A DNA stretch of 64,000 nt, taken from positions 43,111-107,110 of the forward strand of contig JAEEQP010000007.1 in the NCBI GenBank assembly GCA_016285355.1, in the 5' to 3' direction. Made by a program: the position numbers and the translations under genes. The stretch is from Bacteroidales bacterium. GTDB lineage: Bacteria > Bacteroidota > Bacteroidia > Bacteroidales > F082. The first letter of the stretch is position 1; each line of letters begins with the position of its first letter. Of this stretch, positions 19,013-27,955 are shown piece after piece. Under the pieces are notes generated by a model. The model was not told where the DNA came from and did not search any database. It worked only from the letters and a program-made list of their open reading frames with translations.

Positions 19013-19807
19013 ATGCAAAACCTCAACATTGCCTACCTTCAATCCGACCTCGTTTGGGAGGACAAAACCGCTAACTTGGAGCATTTCAGCCACTTATTAG
19101 AACAAGTGCGCCCTGATACCGATTTGATTCTCATTCCTGAGACATTCACCACTGGTTTCCCTGTCGACCCGAAACAATTTGCCGAAACCGTCAATGGTGC
19201 GACCATGCAATGGCTGAGAAGACATGCTCAAGCCAAAAATGCGGTCATCTGTGCAACATTTCCTATGGACATTGATGGGCATTATTACAACAGCCTTGTC
19301 TGGATGCGCCCTGATGGCAGTTATGAACTGTACTTCAAGCGGCACACCTTCACCATGGGCGGCGAGGACAAATTGGTGGAACGCGGTGAGAAACAATTGA
19401 TTGTAGAGCTAAAGGGCTGGAAAATCAAGCCTATGGTGTGTTACGACATCCGCTTCCCTGTGTGGGCCCGCAATCGATACAAGGACGGTCAATACGAATA
19501 CGACTTAGCCTTCTATCTCGCCAATTTCCCCGATTCAAGGATGGTGGTCTGGAACACGCTTTTGGTGGCTCGTGCCATCGAAAACCAAGCCTACTGGATT
19601 GGCTTGAACCGCATCGGCAAAGATGCCAACGGCCTGCATTACAGTGGTGATTCACAAGTGATTAACTCTCGCGGCGAGGTCATCTCAAAGGCCGAATCCT
19701 ACAAGGAAGCCGTGATGCATTGCACCTTGGATTACGAAAAGCTGGAACGCTTCAGGCAGAAATTCCCTTTGGGACCGGATTGGGATAAATTCAACATCGA
19801 CAAATGA
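19013..19807 (+). CDS. Carbon-nitrogen hydrolase, omega-amidase type (nitrilase superfamily)
   Basis: This 264-residue protein has the Glu-Lys-Cys triad of the nitrilase fold visible: Glu43 (LILIPETFTTGF), Lys109 (ELYFKRHTF) and Cys143 (KPMVCYDIRFP). The length and motif spacing match YafV/Nit2-like omega-amidases, which hydrolyse alpha-ketoglutaramate and alpha-ketosuccinamate and so detoxify or salvage the products of glutamine/asparagine transamination. The exact substrate is inferred from family. It is cytoplasmic, with its own promoter. Confidence 0.85.
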   Translation: MQNLNIAYLQSDLVWEDKTANLEHFSHLLEQVRPDTDLILIPETFTTGFPVDPKQFAETVNGATMQWLRRHAQAKNAVICATFPMDIDGHYYNSLVWMRPDGSYELYFKRHTFTMGGEDKLVERGEKQLIVELKGWKIKPMVCYDIRFPVWARNRYKDGQYEYDLAFYLANFPDSRMVVWNTLLVARAIENQAYWIGLNRIGKDANGLHYSGDSQVINSRGEVISKAESYKEAVMHCTLDYEKLERFRQKFPLGPDWDKFNIDK

Positions 19808-19812
19808 AGAAT

Positions 19813-19940
19813 TATCACAAAACCAGCAAAACCTTCAAAACAAAGTTTGGGGAAGCACGCCAACCAGCTGCTTCCCTGCGGCGACACGGTTGTGGAGCCA
19901 CCACATAATGTTTTGTAAGTTTTGAAAGTTTTGTGACAAA
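19813..19940 (+). repeat. Inverted-repeat element between amidase gene and tadA
   Basis: CACAAAAC...CTTCAAAAC near 19815-19842 is mirrored by GTTTTGAAAGTTTTGTG ending at about 19938. The centre holds two smaller hairpins (GGAAGCA/TGCTTCC and TGTGG/CCACCACA). The layout resembles a small non-coding hairpin element; no coding capacity is seen. Confidence 0.5.
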
Positions 19941-19951
19941 AAAAGAACAAT

Positions 19952-20395
19952 ATGACTCTTTCCGTTTTCTCCAACGAATATTATATGAAACAAACCTACC
20001 AAGAGGCCCAGAAAGCCTTGGAGGCTGACGAAATCCCCATTGGTGCCGTGGTGGTATGCAATAACAAAATCATCGCCCGCGCCCACAACCAAACCGAGAC
20101 GTTAAATGATGTGACCGCCCATGCCGAAATGTTAGCCATCACCGCAGCCGCCAACGCTTTGGGTGCCAAATACTTGGACGAATGCACGCTGTATGTTACA
20201 CTAGAGCCCTGCCCCATGTGCGCCGGAGCCTTGTGCCATGCCCATATCGGCAAAATCGTTTGGGCAGCCGATGACCCGAAAAACGGATTCTCTCGCTTCG
20301 GAAACATGTTGCATCCTAAGACGAAGACTGAAACTGGCGTGATGCACGATGAATGTTTGGCTTTGCTGACGGAGTTTTTCAAGAAAAGAAGGTAA
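19952..20395 (+). CDS. tadA: tRNA-specific adenosine deaminase
   Basis: TadA converts A34 to inosine in the anticodon wobble position of tRNA-Arg(ACG). The 147-residue product has the zinc-site motifs HAE (57-59, with the proton-shuttling Glu59) and PCPMC (Cys87 and Cys90), preceded by DEIPIGAVVV. The start at 19952 (MTLSVFSNEYYMKQ) was chosen because family members have a short acidic/aromatic stretch before the first helix; a second ATG at 19985 is possible. A hairpin element begins 6 bases after the stop. Confidence 0.92.
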   Translation: MTLSVFSNEYYMKQTYQEAQKALEADEIPIGAVVVCNNKIIARAHNQTETLNDVTAHAEMLAITAAANALGAKYLDECTLYVTLEPCPMCAGALCHAHIGKIVWAADDPKNGFSRFGNMLHPKTKTETGVMHDECLALLTEFFKKRR

Positions 20396-20400
20396 TAAAG

Positions 20401-20530
20401 GGATTCCCCTGCGGGGAATAGAATTGCCACTTGTTTTATTAACCGTGGTGGCAAGTAGAGTTTACGAACAAACTTCATTGACTTCGTCGAAATGCGTAGC
20501 TAATCTTCAATTTCCCAGCAGAGGAATCTC
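20401..20530 (+). repeat. About 130-bp hairpin element, copy C (degenerate)
   Basis: The left end GGATTCCCCTGCGGGGAAT mirrors the right end TTTCCCAGCAGAGGAATCTC. The interior has a smaller hairpin (TTGCCAC/GTGGCAAG) and TTTACGAACA, also found in the copy at 42579-42711. It starts 6 bases after the tadA stop. The remaining bases to 20723 show no gene, only a GGACACAT/ATGTGTCC stem at 20698-20716. Confidence 0.7.
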
Positions 20531-20723
20531 AACATGCCAATTATGTAAATTAAGTCTGCTCATTTACTTATCATAACATCATCATTCAATGGGCGGCATT
20601 TTTGGTGTCGCACGTTTTTTTGTGTTATTTGGCTCTCTGGTCGCCTTTCGTTGTTTTGGGGTGGCACCGTATGCACCTGTACAATACACTGTTTGACGGA
20701 CACATGTGATGTGTCCCAATAAA

Positions 20724-21152
20724 TCATTCTTCGTATCTGCGATACATCTCGATTTTTGGCCGGTAAATCATGTCCGCCGTGACAAAGGCCTCCTTGAAAC
20801 GCGGCTTGATGCGGCGTAGGCATTTCTCAGCCTCCACGCGGTTGCGGAAATTGCCGGCACGCAGGCGGAAATATGGCTCCGAATAGGTGAGATAAATCGG
20901 AATGTCGGGGAAAGATTTTTCAAATTGCTTTTTCACCTCTTGGGCATGTTTCAGGGCTTCGTTGCCGATTTCCATAAACACATGGATGCGGTAGCCGCTG
21001 AACGAGCTGTCTACATAATAAAGGGAACGTTGCTTGGCAATGAGGCTTTCGATACGGTCGTCTTGGTTAACATTCAGTGAACCATTACTTTGCGCAATGG
21101 CGGTCGAAACCAAGGAAAGGAATATGATTAGGCTTAGGATGTGTTTCATCAT
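20724..21152 (-). CDS. SPOR-domain-like exported protein
   Basis: Starting at the ATG pair 21152/21149, the product is about 142 residues with a signal peptide (KHILSLIIFLSLVSTAIAQ). The mature part includes GYRIHVFMEIGNEALKHAQEVKKQFEK and YLTYSEPYFRLRAGNFRNRVEAEKCLRRI, the typical pattern of a SPOR domain, which binds denuded peptidoglycan at division septa. The upstream extension was rejected because the minus-strand -7 box (21169-21176) would fall within it. Divergent from ruvB. Confidence 0.75.
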   Translation of the reverse strand: MMKHILSLIIFLSLVSTAIAQSNGSLNVNQDDRIESLIAKQRSLYYVDSSFSGYRIHVFMEIGNEALKHAQEVKKQFEKSFPDIPIYLTYSEPYFRLRAGNFRNRVEAEKCLRRIKPRFKEAFVTADMIYRPKIEMYRRYEE

Positions 21153-21168
21153 GATTTTGTTTAGGCTG

Positions 21169-21176
21169 CAAAGATA
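21169..21176 (-). promoter_or_regulatory. -7 element of the SPOR-protein gene
   Basis: On the minus strand this reads TATCTTTG, a perfect -7 box, 17 bases upstream of the ATG at 21152, and divergent from the ruvB promoter. Confidence 0.65.
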
Positions 21177-21214
21177 CATTTTTTTGATAACATTCCAATT
21201 TTCGGCGAAAGTTG

Positions 21215-21222
21215 TATCTTTG
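21215..21222 (+). promoter_or_regulatory. -7 element of ruvB
   Basis: TATCTTTG at 21215-21222, about 60 bases upstream of the ruvB ATG at 21284. Confidence 0.65.
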
Positions 21223-21283
21223 TGCCGCAAATCGCAGATTGGCTAACGCCGAATTATCATTTCAACGAAGTTAAAAGAAAACT

Positions 21284-22315
21284 ATGAATAGCAATCTTGA
21301 TGCCAACGGAAGTCATTTGTCGAAGGCTGAGAAAGACCTCGAAAACGCCCTTCGTCCCGACATGTTTGAAAGCTTTGCGGGACAGAAGCAAGTGGTTGAC
21401 AACCTGCGCGTTTTCGTGAAGGCCGCCGCCCAGCGTGGCGAAGCCCTCGACCATACCTTGCTGCACGGCCCTCCGGGTTTGGGCAAGACTACCTTGTCGC
21501 ATATCATCGCGCATGAATTGGGTGTAGGCATGAAAATGACCTCAGGTCCTGTCTTGGACAAGCCAGGCAATCTTGCTGGTTTGCTCACGAGCTTGGAGCC
21601 CAACGATGTGTTGTTTATCGACGAGATTCACCGATTGAGTCCTGTGGTGGAGGAGTATCTCTATTCCGCTATGGAGGACTTCCGCATCGACATCATGTTG
21701 GAAACCGGCCCCAGCGCACGCAGCATCCAAATCACCCTGAATCCTTTCACCTTGATTGGAGCCACCACCCGCAGCGGCTTGTTGACGGCACCTTTGCGTT
21801 CGCGTTTCGGCATCAATTTGCGTTTGGAATATTACGATGCAAAAACCTTGGCTAAAATTGTGAAGCGTTCGGCAGGCATCCTTCGTGTGCCCATCGACGA
21901 CACGGCGGCCTTCGAGATTGCACGTCGCAGCCGTGGCACGCCGCGTATCGCCAACCTCTTGTTGCGCCGCGTCCGCGATTTCGCCCAAATCCAAGGCGAC
22001 GGCACCATCACCATCGAAATCGCCCGCATCGGCTTAAAGGCTCTCAACGTGGACGAGCACGGCCTTGACGACATGGACAACAAAATTCTCTCGACCATCA
22101 TCGACAAGTTCAAGGGTGGTCCCGTGGGTGTCAATACCATCGCCACAGCAGTAGGCGAGGACCCCGGCACCATCGAGGAGGTTTGCGAGCCGTTCTTAAT
22201 CCAAGAAGGTTTCATCATGCGCACGCCTCGTGGCCGCGAGTGCACGGATTTGGCTTACAAGCACTTGGGCAAGATGCGGATTAAGCCTTCGGGAGAGATG
22301 AGTTTGTTTGAATAG
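21284..22315 (+). CDS. ruvB: Holliday junction branch-migration ATPase RuvB
   Basis: RuvB is the hexameric AAA+ motor that, with RuvA, drives branch migration of Holliday junctions. The 343-residue protein has Walker [11 protein letters not shown] (Lys68-Thr69), Walker [10 protein letters not shown] (Asp113-Glu114), [18 protein letters not shown] with the arginine-finger region, and a C-terminal winged helix ending GEMSLFE. The start gives the usual N-terminal length. A decayed duplicate of its last about 30 codons lies 412 bases downstream. Confidence 0.97.
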   Translation: MNSNLDANGSHLSKAEKDLENALRPDMFESFAGQKQVVDNLRVFVKAAAQRGEALDHTLLHGPPGLGKTTLSHIIAHELGVGMKMTSGPVLDKPGNLAGLLTSLEPNDVLFIDEIHRLSPVVEEYLYSAMEDFRIDIMLETGPSARSIQITLNPFTLIGATTRSGLLTAPLRSRFGINLRLEYYDAKTLAKIVKRSAGILRVPIDDTAAFEIARRSRGTPRIANLLLRRVRDFAQIQGDGTITIEIARIGLKALNVDEHGLDDMDNKILSTIIDKFKGGPVGVNTIATAVGEDPGTIEEVCEPFLIQEGFIMRTPRGRECTDLAYKHLGKMRIKPSGEMSLFE

Positions 22316-22357
22316 GGAATTGGTGCGTATGGAAGAATAACGATAAAGCAAAGAACT

Positions 22358-22633
22358 ATGGGTTTACCACTATTGATTTTCGGGTTGTTGACGGGCTCGT
22401 TTTTGGCGGCCTTGGTGGGATTGCTTGGTGCCAGAAGGAAGATTGGCTTCGGTTGGACCTTCTTTTTGTCCGTCCTGTTCACACCGCTCGTCGGATTGAT
22501 TGTTTGCCTGCTCTCCGACAAACTGCCCGACGGCGAACGCAAATGGGGTTGTTTAGGCAGCGTTTTGGCCATCATCACTATTGCCTTATTTGTATTCTTG
22601 GCCTTGATGGTGGTTGGAGCAGTAGTGGTTTAA
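22358..22633 (+). CDS. Small membrane protein of unknown function
   Basis: This 91-residue, mostly hydrophobic protein has probably three membrane helices (LLIFGLLTGSFLAALVGLLG; FGWTFFLSVLFTPLVGLIVCLL; LGSVLAIITIALFVFLALMVVGAVVV), separated by RRKIG and SDKLPDGERKWG. I do not recognise a family. It lies 42 bases after ruvB and is bracketed by ruvB and a ruvB 3'-end remnant, so it may have arrived with, or been trapped by, a local duplication. Confidence 0.6.
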   Translation: MGLPLLIFGLLTGSFLAALVGLLGARRKIGFGWTFFLSVLFTPLVGLIVCLLSDKLPDGERKWGCLGSVLAIITIALFVFLALMVVGAVVV

Positions 22634-22639
22634 CATTGC

Positions 22640-22734
22640 TGCACCTCACAAGTGCACGGACTTGGTTTACAAGTATTTGTGAAAGGTGTGCATTAAACTT
22701 ACGGGGGAGATGGGTTTGTTTGAGCAGGGGAATG
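22640..22734 (+). pseudogene. Decayed duplicate of the ruvB 3' end
   Basis: Bases 22653-22734 align without gaps to the ruvB end (22241-22322), roughly four bases in five identical. In the ruvB frame the remnant still reads CTDLVYKYL, then a TGA, then LTGEMGLFE, matching ruv[10 protein letters not shown] and PSGEMSLFE. The original stop codon is lost. It is a non-functional fragment. Confidence 0.8.
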
Positions 22735-22772
22735 TTGTTTTCGGTTTTTCCGTGATTTTTTTAAGTTTTTAT

Positions 22773-22801
22773 GTTTGGTTTACAAAAAGTTTTGTAGTTT
22801 T
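22773..22801 (+). promoter_or_regulatory. Orphan promoter upstream of a candidate small RNA
   Basis: TTTG at 22773-22776 and TAGTTTTG at 22794-22801 form a plausible -33/-7 pair (17 bases between). No plus-strand reading frame follows before the convergent gene. Confidence 0.5.
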
Positions 22802-22807
22802 GCATCG

Positions 22808-22962
22808 TGTTTCGCTCCCACCTTAAGGCGACAAAACGTAACCTTCTGGCGCGTAGGCCAAACGCAGTACAAACCTGCCTTGGTACGTCGAAACGAGGAA
22901 TGAGTGAGGATTGCGATTAAAGACACCGGGAACAGGACTTTTTGGATCCTCACTTTTCTTTT
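22808..22962 (+). ncRNA. Candidate small RNA
   Basis: A promoter-like sequence ends at 22801. About 100 bases on, GTGAGGAT (22904-22911) pairs perfectly with ATCCTCAC (22946-22953), followed by TTTTCTTTT. This could end a transcript of about 155 nt. Its 3' end overlaps by a few bases the stop of the convergent gene. No known RNA family is recognised, so this is a prediction from layout only. Confidence 0.3.
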
Positions 22963-23594
22963 ATCACCTTCCACCCTGTCAGCAGCCAGTTTACTTTGTT
23001 ACCATGCCAGTTTTGCGATATGACGGCCTCAAAGCCGTCCTTTTGCAGGTAAACGCATTGCTTTGTGGGTTTGGTGTCGACGATTTTTCCGTAAACGATA
23101 ACGTCCATGAGTTTCTTTACCACATGCAATCCTGTCTCTGGGAAAGCTTTTGGGTTGTTTGCGTGTTCGTAGTCGCGTTTGGCTATGATGTGTGATATTC
23201 CAAAAGCTTTCTTGAACTTTGGTGGAATGCCAGGTGTTCCATATTTTAAGCAAACTGGGCCGAGAGAGCAGAAAAATGCGTCGTCAATATCGGATTCTGT
23301 CTTGATCACTTTGTTTAGTGCGGCCAATGCTTTTCGTTTTTCAATTCTTTTGTCCATGTTTTCGTTTTGTTTCTTTTGTTTTTCAGCTTGTTTTTGAGTT
23401 GTTTCCAGTATGTTGCTGCTTTTATGCCGCAAAGAAATGCCATTTGTCAAGAACAAGCTGTTGATTAAACGTTTGTTGTCGACTGTAATCGTTTGTTGTC
23501 GTTTGCTGTCGGATAGATTGCAATCAATCAATGTTTTAGTTTTTTCTTGTTTAAAAAGGGTGGGCTGATTCTCAGTTTTTATGACAGGATTCAT
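22950..23594 (-). CDS. Possible phage-type BECR-fold nuclease-like protein
   Basis: This 214-residue reading frame is AT-rich compared with its neighbours. The N-terminal about 80 residues are lysine/glutamine-rich and low in complexity; a second start at residue 80 (23357, MDKRIEKRKALAALN) could give a compact 135-residue protein. The C-terminal half (FGISHIIAKRDYEHAN..., LHVVKKLMDVIVYGK, WLLTGWKVIKEK) resembles the barnase/colicin E5/RelE-like (PBECR) nuclease domains found near phage genes. The match is from memory of the motif pattern and is not certain. No partner antitoxin or other phage gene is adjacent, suggesting an isolated transferred gene. Confidence 0.45.
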   Translation of the reverse strand: MNPVIKTENQPTLFKQEKTKTLIDCNLSDSKRQQTITVDNKRLINSLFLTNGISLRHKSSNILETTQKQAEKQKKQNENMDKRIEKRKALAALNKVIKTESDIDDAFFCSLGPVCLKYGTPGIPPKFKKAFGISHIIAKRDYEHANNPKAFPETGLHVVKKLMDVIVYGKIVDTKPTKQCVYLQKDGFEAVISQNWHGNKVNWLLTGWKVIKEK

Positions 23595-23613
23595 TCATAA
23601 AGCAAATTTTCCG

Positions 23614-23621
23614 TATTTTTG
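23614..23621 (+). promoter_or_regulatory. -7 element of leuS
   Basis: TATTTTTG at 23614-23621, 40 bases before the leuS ATG at 23661. Confidence 0.65.
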
Positions 23622-23660
23622 CAGTTTCTTTTCAAAACAGGAAAACAACACTGCAATAAT

Positions 23661-26600
23661 ATGGATTATAACTTTAGTGAAATCGAGAAGAAGTGGCAGC
23701 AGTATTGGCGCGACCACAAAGTGTATAAGGTTGATATTGACCACAGTAAGCCGAAATTTTATGTCTTGGACATGTTCCCGTATCCCTCGGGCGCAGGCCT
23801 GCATGTGGGTCATCCGTTAGGCTATATTGCCTCCGACATTTACGCGAGATACAAAAGGTTGAAAGGCTTCAACGTGTTGCACCCGATGGGCTACGATGCC
23901 TACGGTCTGCCCGCTGAGCAATATGCCATCCAGACAGGCACACATCCCGCCGTGACGACCGAGAAGAACATCAACCGCTACCGCGAGCAGATGGACAAAA
24001 TCGGTTTCTGCTACGACTGGGACCGCGAGGTACGCACCTGTGAGCCAAGCTACTATAAATGGACACAATGGACTTTCCTCCAGCTGTTCAACTCGTTCTA
24101 TTGCAACGGTTGCCAGAAAGCCCAACCTATCAGTAAGCTGATACATCGCTTTGAGGAAAAAGGCACCGAGGGCCTCAATGTGGCCGAGAGCAAGCCGCTG
24201 AGTTTCACTGCCGCCGAATGGAAAGCGATGAGCGAGAAGGAGCAGCAAGAGGTATTGATGAACTACCGCTTAGCCTATCAAGCTGAGGCGATGGTGAACT
24301 GGTGCCCCAGTTTGGGTACAGTGCTGGCCAATGATGAAGTTGCCGACGGACTTTCAGTGCGAGGCGGTTATCCTGTGGAGCGCAAGTCGATGAAACAGTG
24401 GCAACTCCGCATCACAGCCTACGCCGACCGCCTGCTTCAAGGCCTCGAAACCGTGGATTGGAGCGAGTCGGTGAAGGATCTGCAACGCAACTGGATTGGC
24501 AAGTCGATGGGTGCTTCCGTCATCTTCAAAGTTGAGGGTAAAGACATTGATTTGGAAGTGTTCACCACACGTGCCGATACCTTGTTTGGCACCACTTTCA
24601 TGGTGCTGGCTCCTGAACATGAGTTGGTTTCGCAAATCACTACACCTGAGCAACGTACTGAAGTTGAAGAATACATCACCCGCACCAAGAACCGTAGCGA
24701 GCGTGAGCGTATGGCTGAGGTCCGCAAGGTGAGCGGTGCCTTCACAGGTGCTTTCGGCATCAACCCCATCACGGGTGCCAAACTCCCGATTTGGATTGCC
24801 GACTACGTGCTGATGGGCTACGGCACGGGTGCCATCATGGCCGTGCCTGCCCACGACAGCCGCGACTTCGCCTTCGCCCGCCACTTCAACCTGCCCATCA
24901 TCCAAGTGGTGAAGAAACCCGGCACCGAGCCGACAGACCCCGCCACCTGGGAAGAGAGCTTCGATGCCAAGGACGGCGAATTAGTCAATTCAGGCTTCCT
25001 CAACAGTCTGACTGTCAAGAAAGCCATTGAGCGCATGATTGAAGAGTTGGAGAAATTGGGTGTCGGCACAGGCAAGACCAACTACCGCCTGCGCGATGCC
25101 ATCTTCAGCCGTCAGCGTTATTGGGGCGAGCCTTTCCCGATTTACTACAAGGACGGCATGCCTTACGCCATGGACGAGTCGAAGCTGCCGCTTGAGCTGC
25201 CTGCCATTGACGAATACAAACCCACTGAGACAGGTGAGCCGCCTTTGGCCCGCGCCAAGAACTGGGTTACGGAGGAAGGCTATCCCATCGAGACCAACAC
25301 CATGCCGGGCTTTGCCGGTTCGAGCGGTTACTATTTCCGCTACGAAGACCCGCACAACGACAAGGAGTATTTCAGTCGCGAAGCCAACGACTATTGGCAG
25401 AACGTCGACCTCTATATCGGTGGTGCTGAACATGCCACCGGCCACCTGATTTACAGCCGCTTCTGGTGCAAGTTCCTCTACGACATCGGTCTGTCGTGCA
25501 AGGACGAGCCTTTCCAGCGGATGATTAACCAGGGTATGATTCAAGGCCGTTCAAGCTTTGCCTATCGCGCTAACATGGAGAAAATAGGCGAGTACACTGT
25601 TTGGCAGTTGATTAAGGATAGTCGTATGGGAGTGAAGTTCGAGAAGGACTTCAAGGATGGCCGTCGTCGTTTCGACTTCTTCTGCCCTGAGAAGGGTATC
25701 CTCATCGAAATCAACCGCATGGGCAACCTTGAGAAAGTGGTCGAGCCTTGGAAAGAGTATGCCGAAAGCAAAGGCTACAAGTTGTTGATGGTTCCGATTG
25801 CCGAAATAGTGAATGATTGTGCTCAGGGCACCAATAAGGTGGAACAGAAGATTAGGGATTTGATTGACGGCAAAGAGGTTCCCGCTTTTGTTGACGGCCA
25901 GGAATTCAAGGGAGGCCCATTGTTCGTCTCCAAGAATTGGCAGGGCCGTGAGGAGTACACTGACCCGATTCACGTGGACATCAACATGGTGCGCAACGAC
26001 ATCCTTGATATAGAGGCCTTCCGCCAGTGGCGCGACGACTTAAAAGATGCTTGGTTTATCTTCGAGAAGGACAAAGACGGTAACGACATTTACGTGTGTG
26101 GTTCGGAAGTGGAGAAGATGTCGAAGTCGAAATACAACGTGCAGAATCCCGACGACCTCGTGGAGAAATACGGTGCTGACACCTTGCGTCTCTATGAGAT
26201 GTTTCTCGGCCCCTTGGAGCAATCCAAACCCTGGGACACGCAAGGTATCGAAGGCACGTTCCGTTTCCTGCGCAAGTTCTGGAGGCTGTTCCACAACGAA
26301 AACAACGAGTTCAATGTTTCCGGTGAACCTGCCACTGCACCCGAACTGAAGAGCCTGCACAAGCTCATCAAGAAGGAAGAGGAAGGCATCGAGAGCATCT
26401 CGTTCAACACGGTTGTTTCGGCCTTCATGATTTGCGTCAACGAATTAGCCGACCTCAAGTGCAACAAGCGCGAGGTTTTAGAGCCGATGGCTATCTTGAT
26501 TTCGCCTTACGCGCCGCACATTGCCGAGGAGTTGTGGCACCTGCTGGGTCATGAGGATTCGGTGGTGAATGCCGCGTTCCCTGTGTATGACGAGAGCAAA

Positions 26601-26801
26601 ACCGTGGAGAACAGCTTCAACTATCCTGTGAGCTTCAACGGCAAGATGCGTTTCAATATGGAGTTGCCTGTGACGATGAACGCCGATGAAGTACAGGCCG
26701 CCGTGCTTGCCGCCCCTGAGTCCGCCAAATGGATTGAGGGTAAGCAGGTGCGCAAGGTGATTTACGTGCCGAAGAAGATTGTGAATATCGTGGTGGGATA
26801 A
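23661..26801 (+). CDS. leuS: Leucyl-tRNA synthetase with an inserted DUF559-like domain
   Basis: This class I synthetase charges tRNA-Leu. The ATG at 23661 ([16 protein letters not shown]) is the standard start; a TTG 14 codons earlier overlaps the promoter. HIGH is HVGH at residues 48-51, KMSKS is at 819-823, with a full CP1 editing domain between and an anticodon-binding C-terminus. The 1046 residues exceed the usual Bacteroidales length (about 920-945). The excess is at about 637-752, between the conserved [15 protein letters not shown] and LFVSKNW...DPIHVD segments. That insert has the layout of DUF559, a VSR-like nuclease-fold domain: [31 protein letters not shown] and [16 protein letters not shown]. 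The usual IExDG is IEINR here. Confidence 0.95.
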   Translation: MDYNFSEIEKKWQQYWRDHKVYKVDIDHSKPKFYVLDMFPYPSGAGLHVGHPLGYIASDIYARYKRLKGFNVLHPMGYDAYGLPAEQYAIQTGTHPAVTTEKNINRYREQMDKIGFCYDWDREVRTCEPSYYKWTQWTFLQLFNSFYCNGCQKAQPISKLIHRFEEKGTEGLNVAESKPLSFTAAEWKAMSEKEQQEVLMNYRLAYQAEAMVNWCPSLGTVLANDEVADGLSVRGGYPVERKSMKQWQLRITAYADRLLQGLETVDWSESVKDLQRNWIGKSMGASVIFKVEGKDIDLEVFTTRADTLFGTTFMVLAPEHELVSQITTPEQRTEVEEYITRTKNRSERERMAEVRKVSGAFTGAFGINPITGAKLPIWIADYVLMGYGTGAIMAVPAHDSRDFAFARHFNLPIIQVVKKPGTEPTDPATWEESFDAKDGELVNSGFLNSLTVKKAIERMIEELEKLGVGTGKTNYRLRDAIFSRQRYWGEPFPIYYKDGMPYAMDESKLPLELPAIDEYKPTETGEPPLARAKNWVTEEGYPIETNTMPGFAGSSGYYFRYEDPHNDKEYFSREANDYWQNVDLYIGGAEHATGHLIYSRFWCKFLYDIGLSCKDEPFQRMINQGMIQGRSSFAYRANMEKIGEYTVWQLIKDSRMGVKFEKDFKDGRRRFDFFCPEKGILIEINRMGNLEKVVEPWKEYAESKGYKLLMVPIAEIVNDCAQGTNKVEQKIRDLIDGKEVPAFVDGQEFKGGPLFVSKNWQGREEYTDPIHVDINMVRNDILDIEAFRQWRDDLKDAWFIFEKDKDGNDIYVCGSEVEKMSKSKYNVQNPDDLVEKYGADTLRLYEMFLGPLEQSKPWDTQGIEGTFRFLRKFWRLFHNENNEFNVSGEPATAPELKSLHKLIKKEEEGIESISFNTVVSAFMICVNELADLKCNKREVLEPMAILISPYAPHIAEELWHLLGHEDSVVNAAFPVYDESKTVENSFNYPVSFNGKMRFNMELPVTMNADEVQAAVLAAPESAKWIEGKQVRKVIYVPKKIVNIVVG

Positions 26802-26812
26802 AGACTTCCTGC

Positions 26813-27667
26813 TTATTGTTGTGCCCGGTATTCCTTGGGCGACAAACCTGTATTTGTCTTAAAATAACGGGTGAATGCAGCTGGGTCTGAAAAGCCAAGC
26901 TGCTGGCTGATTTGTTGGATGTTGAGGTTACTGCTGTGGCGAAGTAATGACTTTGCTTGAACGATAACATAACCCGTAATCCATTCATTGGCGCTAATGC
27001 CGGTTTGTTTTTTGATGACGCTGCCAAAGTATTTGGGCGACAAGCAAAGAAGATTGGCATAATACTGCACCTCACGGCTTTCTTGGAAATGGTTGACAAA
27101 GGTGTTTTTAAAGCGGTTAACCAATTGTTGGGCTGGGGTGAGTTCCGGCGCCGATAAGCCGTTTTCATGTAGGTAGATTTCCATCAAATGCGTTCCTATC
27201 TCCATTTGCTTGATCAATAATTCGTCACGTTCAGGGTGGCTCAATTGACTGATGGCTTGGAGCATCATGAAATGCCCTTTCATGCCTTCGTATTGCTCAT
27301 CACTCAGATGAAAAACGGAATTGTATCGGTATTCGGCATGCTCAAAATAAAAAGGATAGAGATGCTTCAGGCTTTGGAGATAACTTGGTGAGATGACGAG
27401 CAATGAAACCAAATAATCGTCGCTCGTCTCTTGTATCTCCATCACGTGACCAGGAGGCATCACGACAAAGTCGTGTCGATGGAATTCCTTTTGTTGCTTG
27501 TCAAAAAGGTTTTTCAGCCACCCCCGATGCGTTAGCCATAGTACGAAAAAAGGCGATGCGTAGGCTTTCTCGTAAATAGGCACTCGGTTGATGTTGTCAA
27601 ATAACATTAGACCATGCTTTTTTATCTGGTCTCTTATTTCCTCCAAAGCGTGTGGTTGCTTATCCAT
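26813..27667 (-). CDS. AraC-family transcriptional regulator
   Basis: This 284-residue protein has an N-terminal sensing region with a cupin-like MPPGHVMEIQE segment. Two helix-turn-helix motifs occupy the C-terminal about 100 residues (VQYYANLLCLSPKYFGSVIKK; IQQISQQLGFSDPAAFTRYFK), ending with the family signature TGLSPKEYRAQQ. It is convergent with leuS, 11 bases apart, and read away from the fucosidase. A minus-strand -7 box lies at 27689-27696. Target genes are unknown; the nearby candidate RNA or fucosidase are possibilities only. Confidence 0.92.
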   Translation of the reverse strand: MDKQPHALEEIRDQIKKHGLMLFDNINRVPIYEKAYASPFFVLWLTHRGWLKNLFDKQQKEFHRHDFVVMPPGHVMEIQETSDDYLVSLLVISPSYLQSLKHLYPFYFEHAEYRYNSVFHLSDEQYEGMKGHFMMLQAISQLSHPERDELLIKQMEIGTHLMEIYLHENGLSAPELTPAQQLVNRFKNTFVNHFQESREVQYYANLLCLSPKYFGSVIKKQTGISANEWITGYVIVQAKSLLRHSSNLNIQQISQQLGFSDPAAFTRYFKTNTGLSPKEYRAQQ

Positions 27668-27688
27668 TTGTTTCGGTCATTTTGCCTA

Positions 27689-27696
27689 CAAAAATA
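27689..27696 (-). promoter_or_regulatory. -7 element of the AraC-family gene
   Basis: On the minus strand this reads TATTTTTG, 22 bases upstream of the ATG at 27667. Confidence 0.6.
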
Positions 27697-27762
27697 CTTG
27701 TTATTTGAATAAAAATCGAAAATAATCCGACCAAATGACAATTATTTCGTTCTAATCGTTAC

Positions 27763-27792
27763 TTGATTTGTGTTGGAATAGCTCTACTTTTG
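27763..27792 (+). promoter_or_regulatory. Orphan promoter in the AraC-fucosidase gap
   Basis: TTG at 27763-27765 and TACTTTTG at 27785-27792, with 19 bases between, match the Bacteroidetes promoter layout. No plus-strand gene follows; only a 10-codon frame starts at 27801. Confidence 0.55.
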
Positions 27793-27798
27793 TGACCG

Positions 27799-27955
27799 AG
27801 ATGAAAAGAGCACAACGGCATCATTATCACTAGTTAGTGTCCATGTACTGGCTTCTCTTATTGTTTGGCGACAAAAGTGTATAGTCAGTGGAGTACTTTT
27901 TTTGTTTGTACTTCATTTTTTTCATTTAAAGTGGGATGGTGCCGTTTTTATTTTG
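27799..27955 (+). ncRNA. Candidate small RNA
   Basis: The transcript would start just after the orphan promoter. AACGGCATCAT (27814-27824) can pair with ATGGTGCCGTT (27936-27946) through one G-U wobble, closing a domain of about 130 nt, and is followed directly by TTTTATTTT. Promoter, closing stem and U-tract together suggest a self-contained RNA. The 3' end reaches the fucosidase stop on the other strand. Confidence 0.35.

Noticed and set aside
19808..19951. tRNA gene in the gap before tadA
   Set aside because: Hairpins are present but no T-arm or anticodon-arm consensus could be found.
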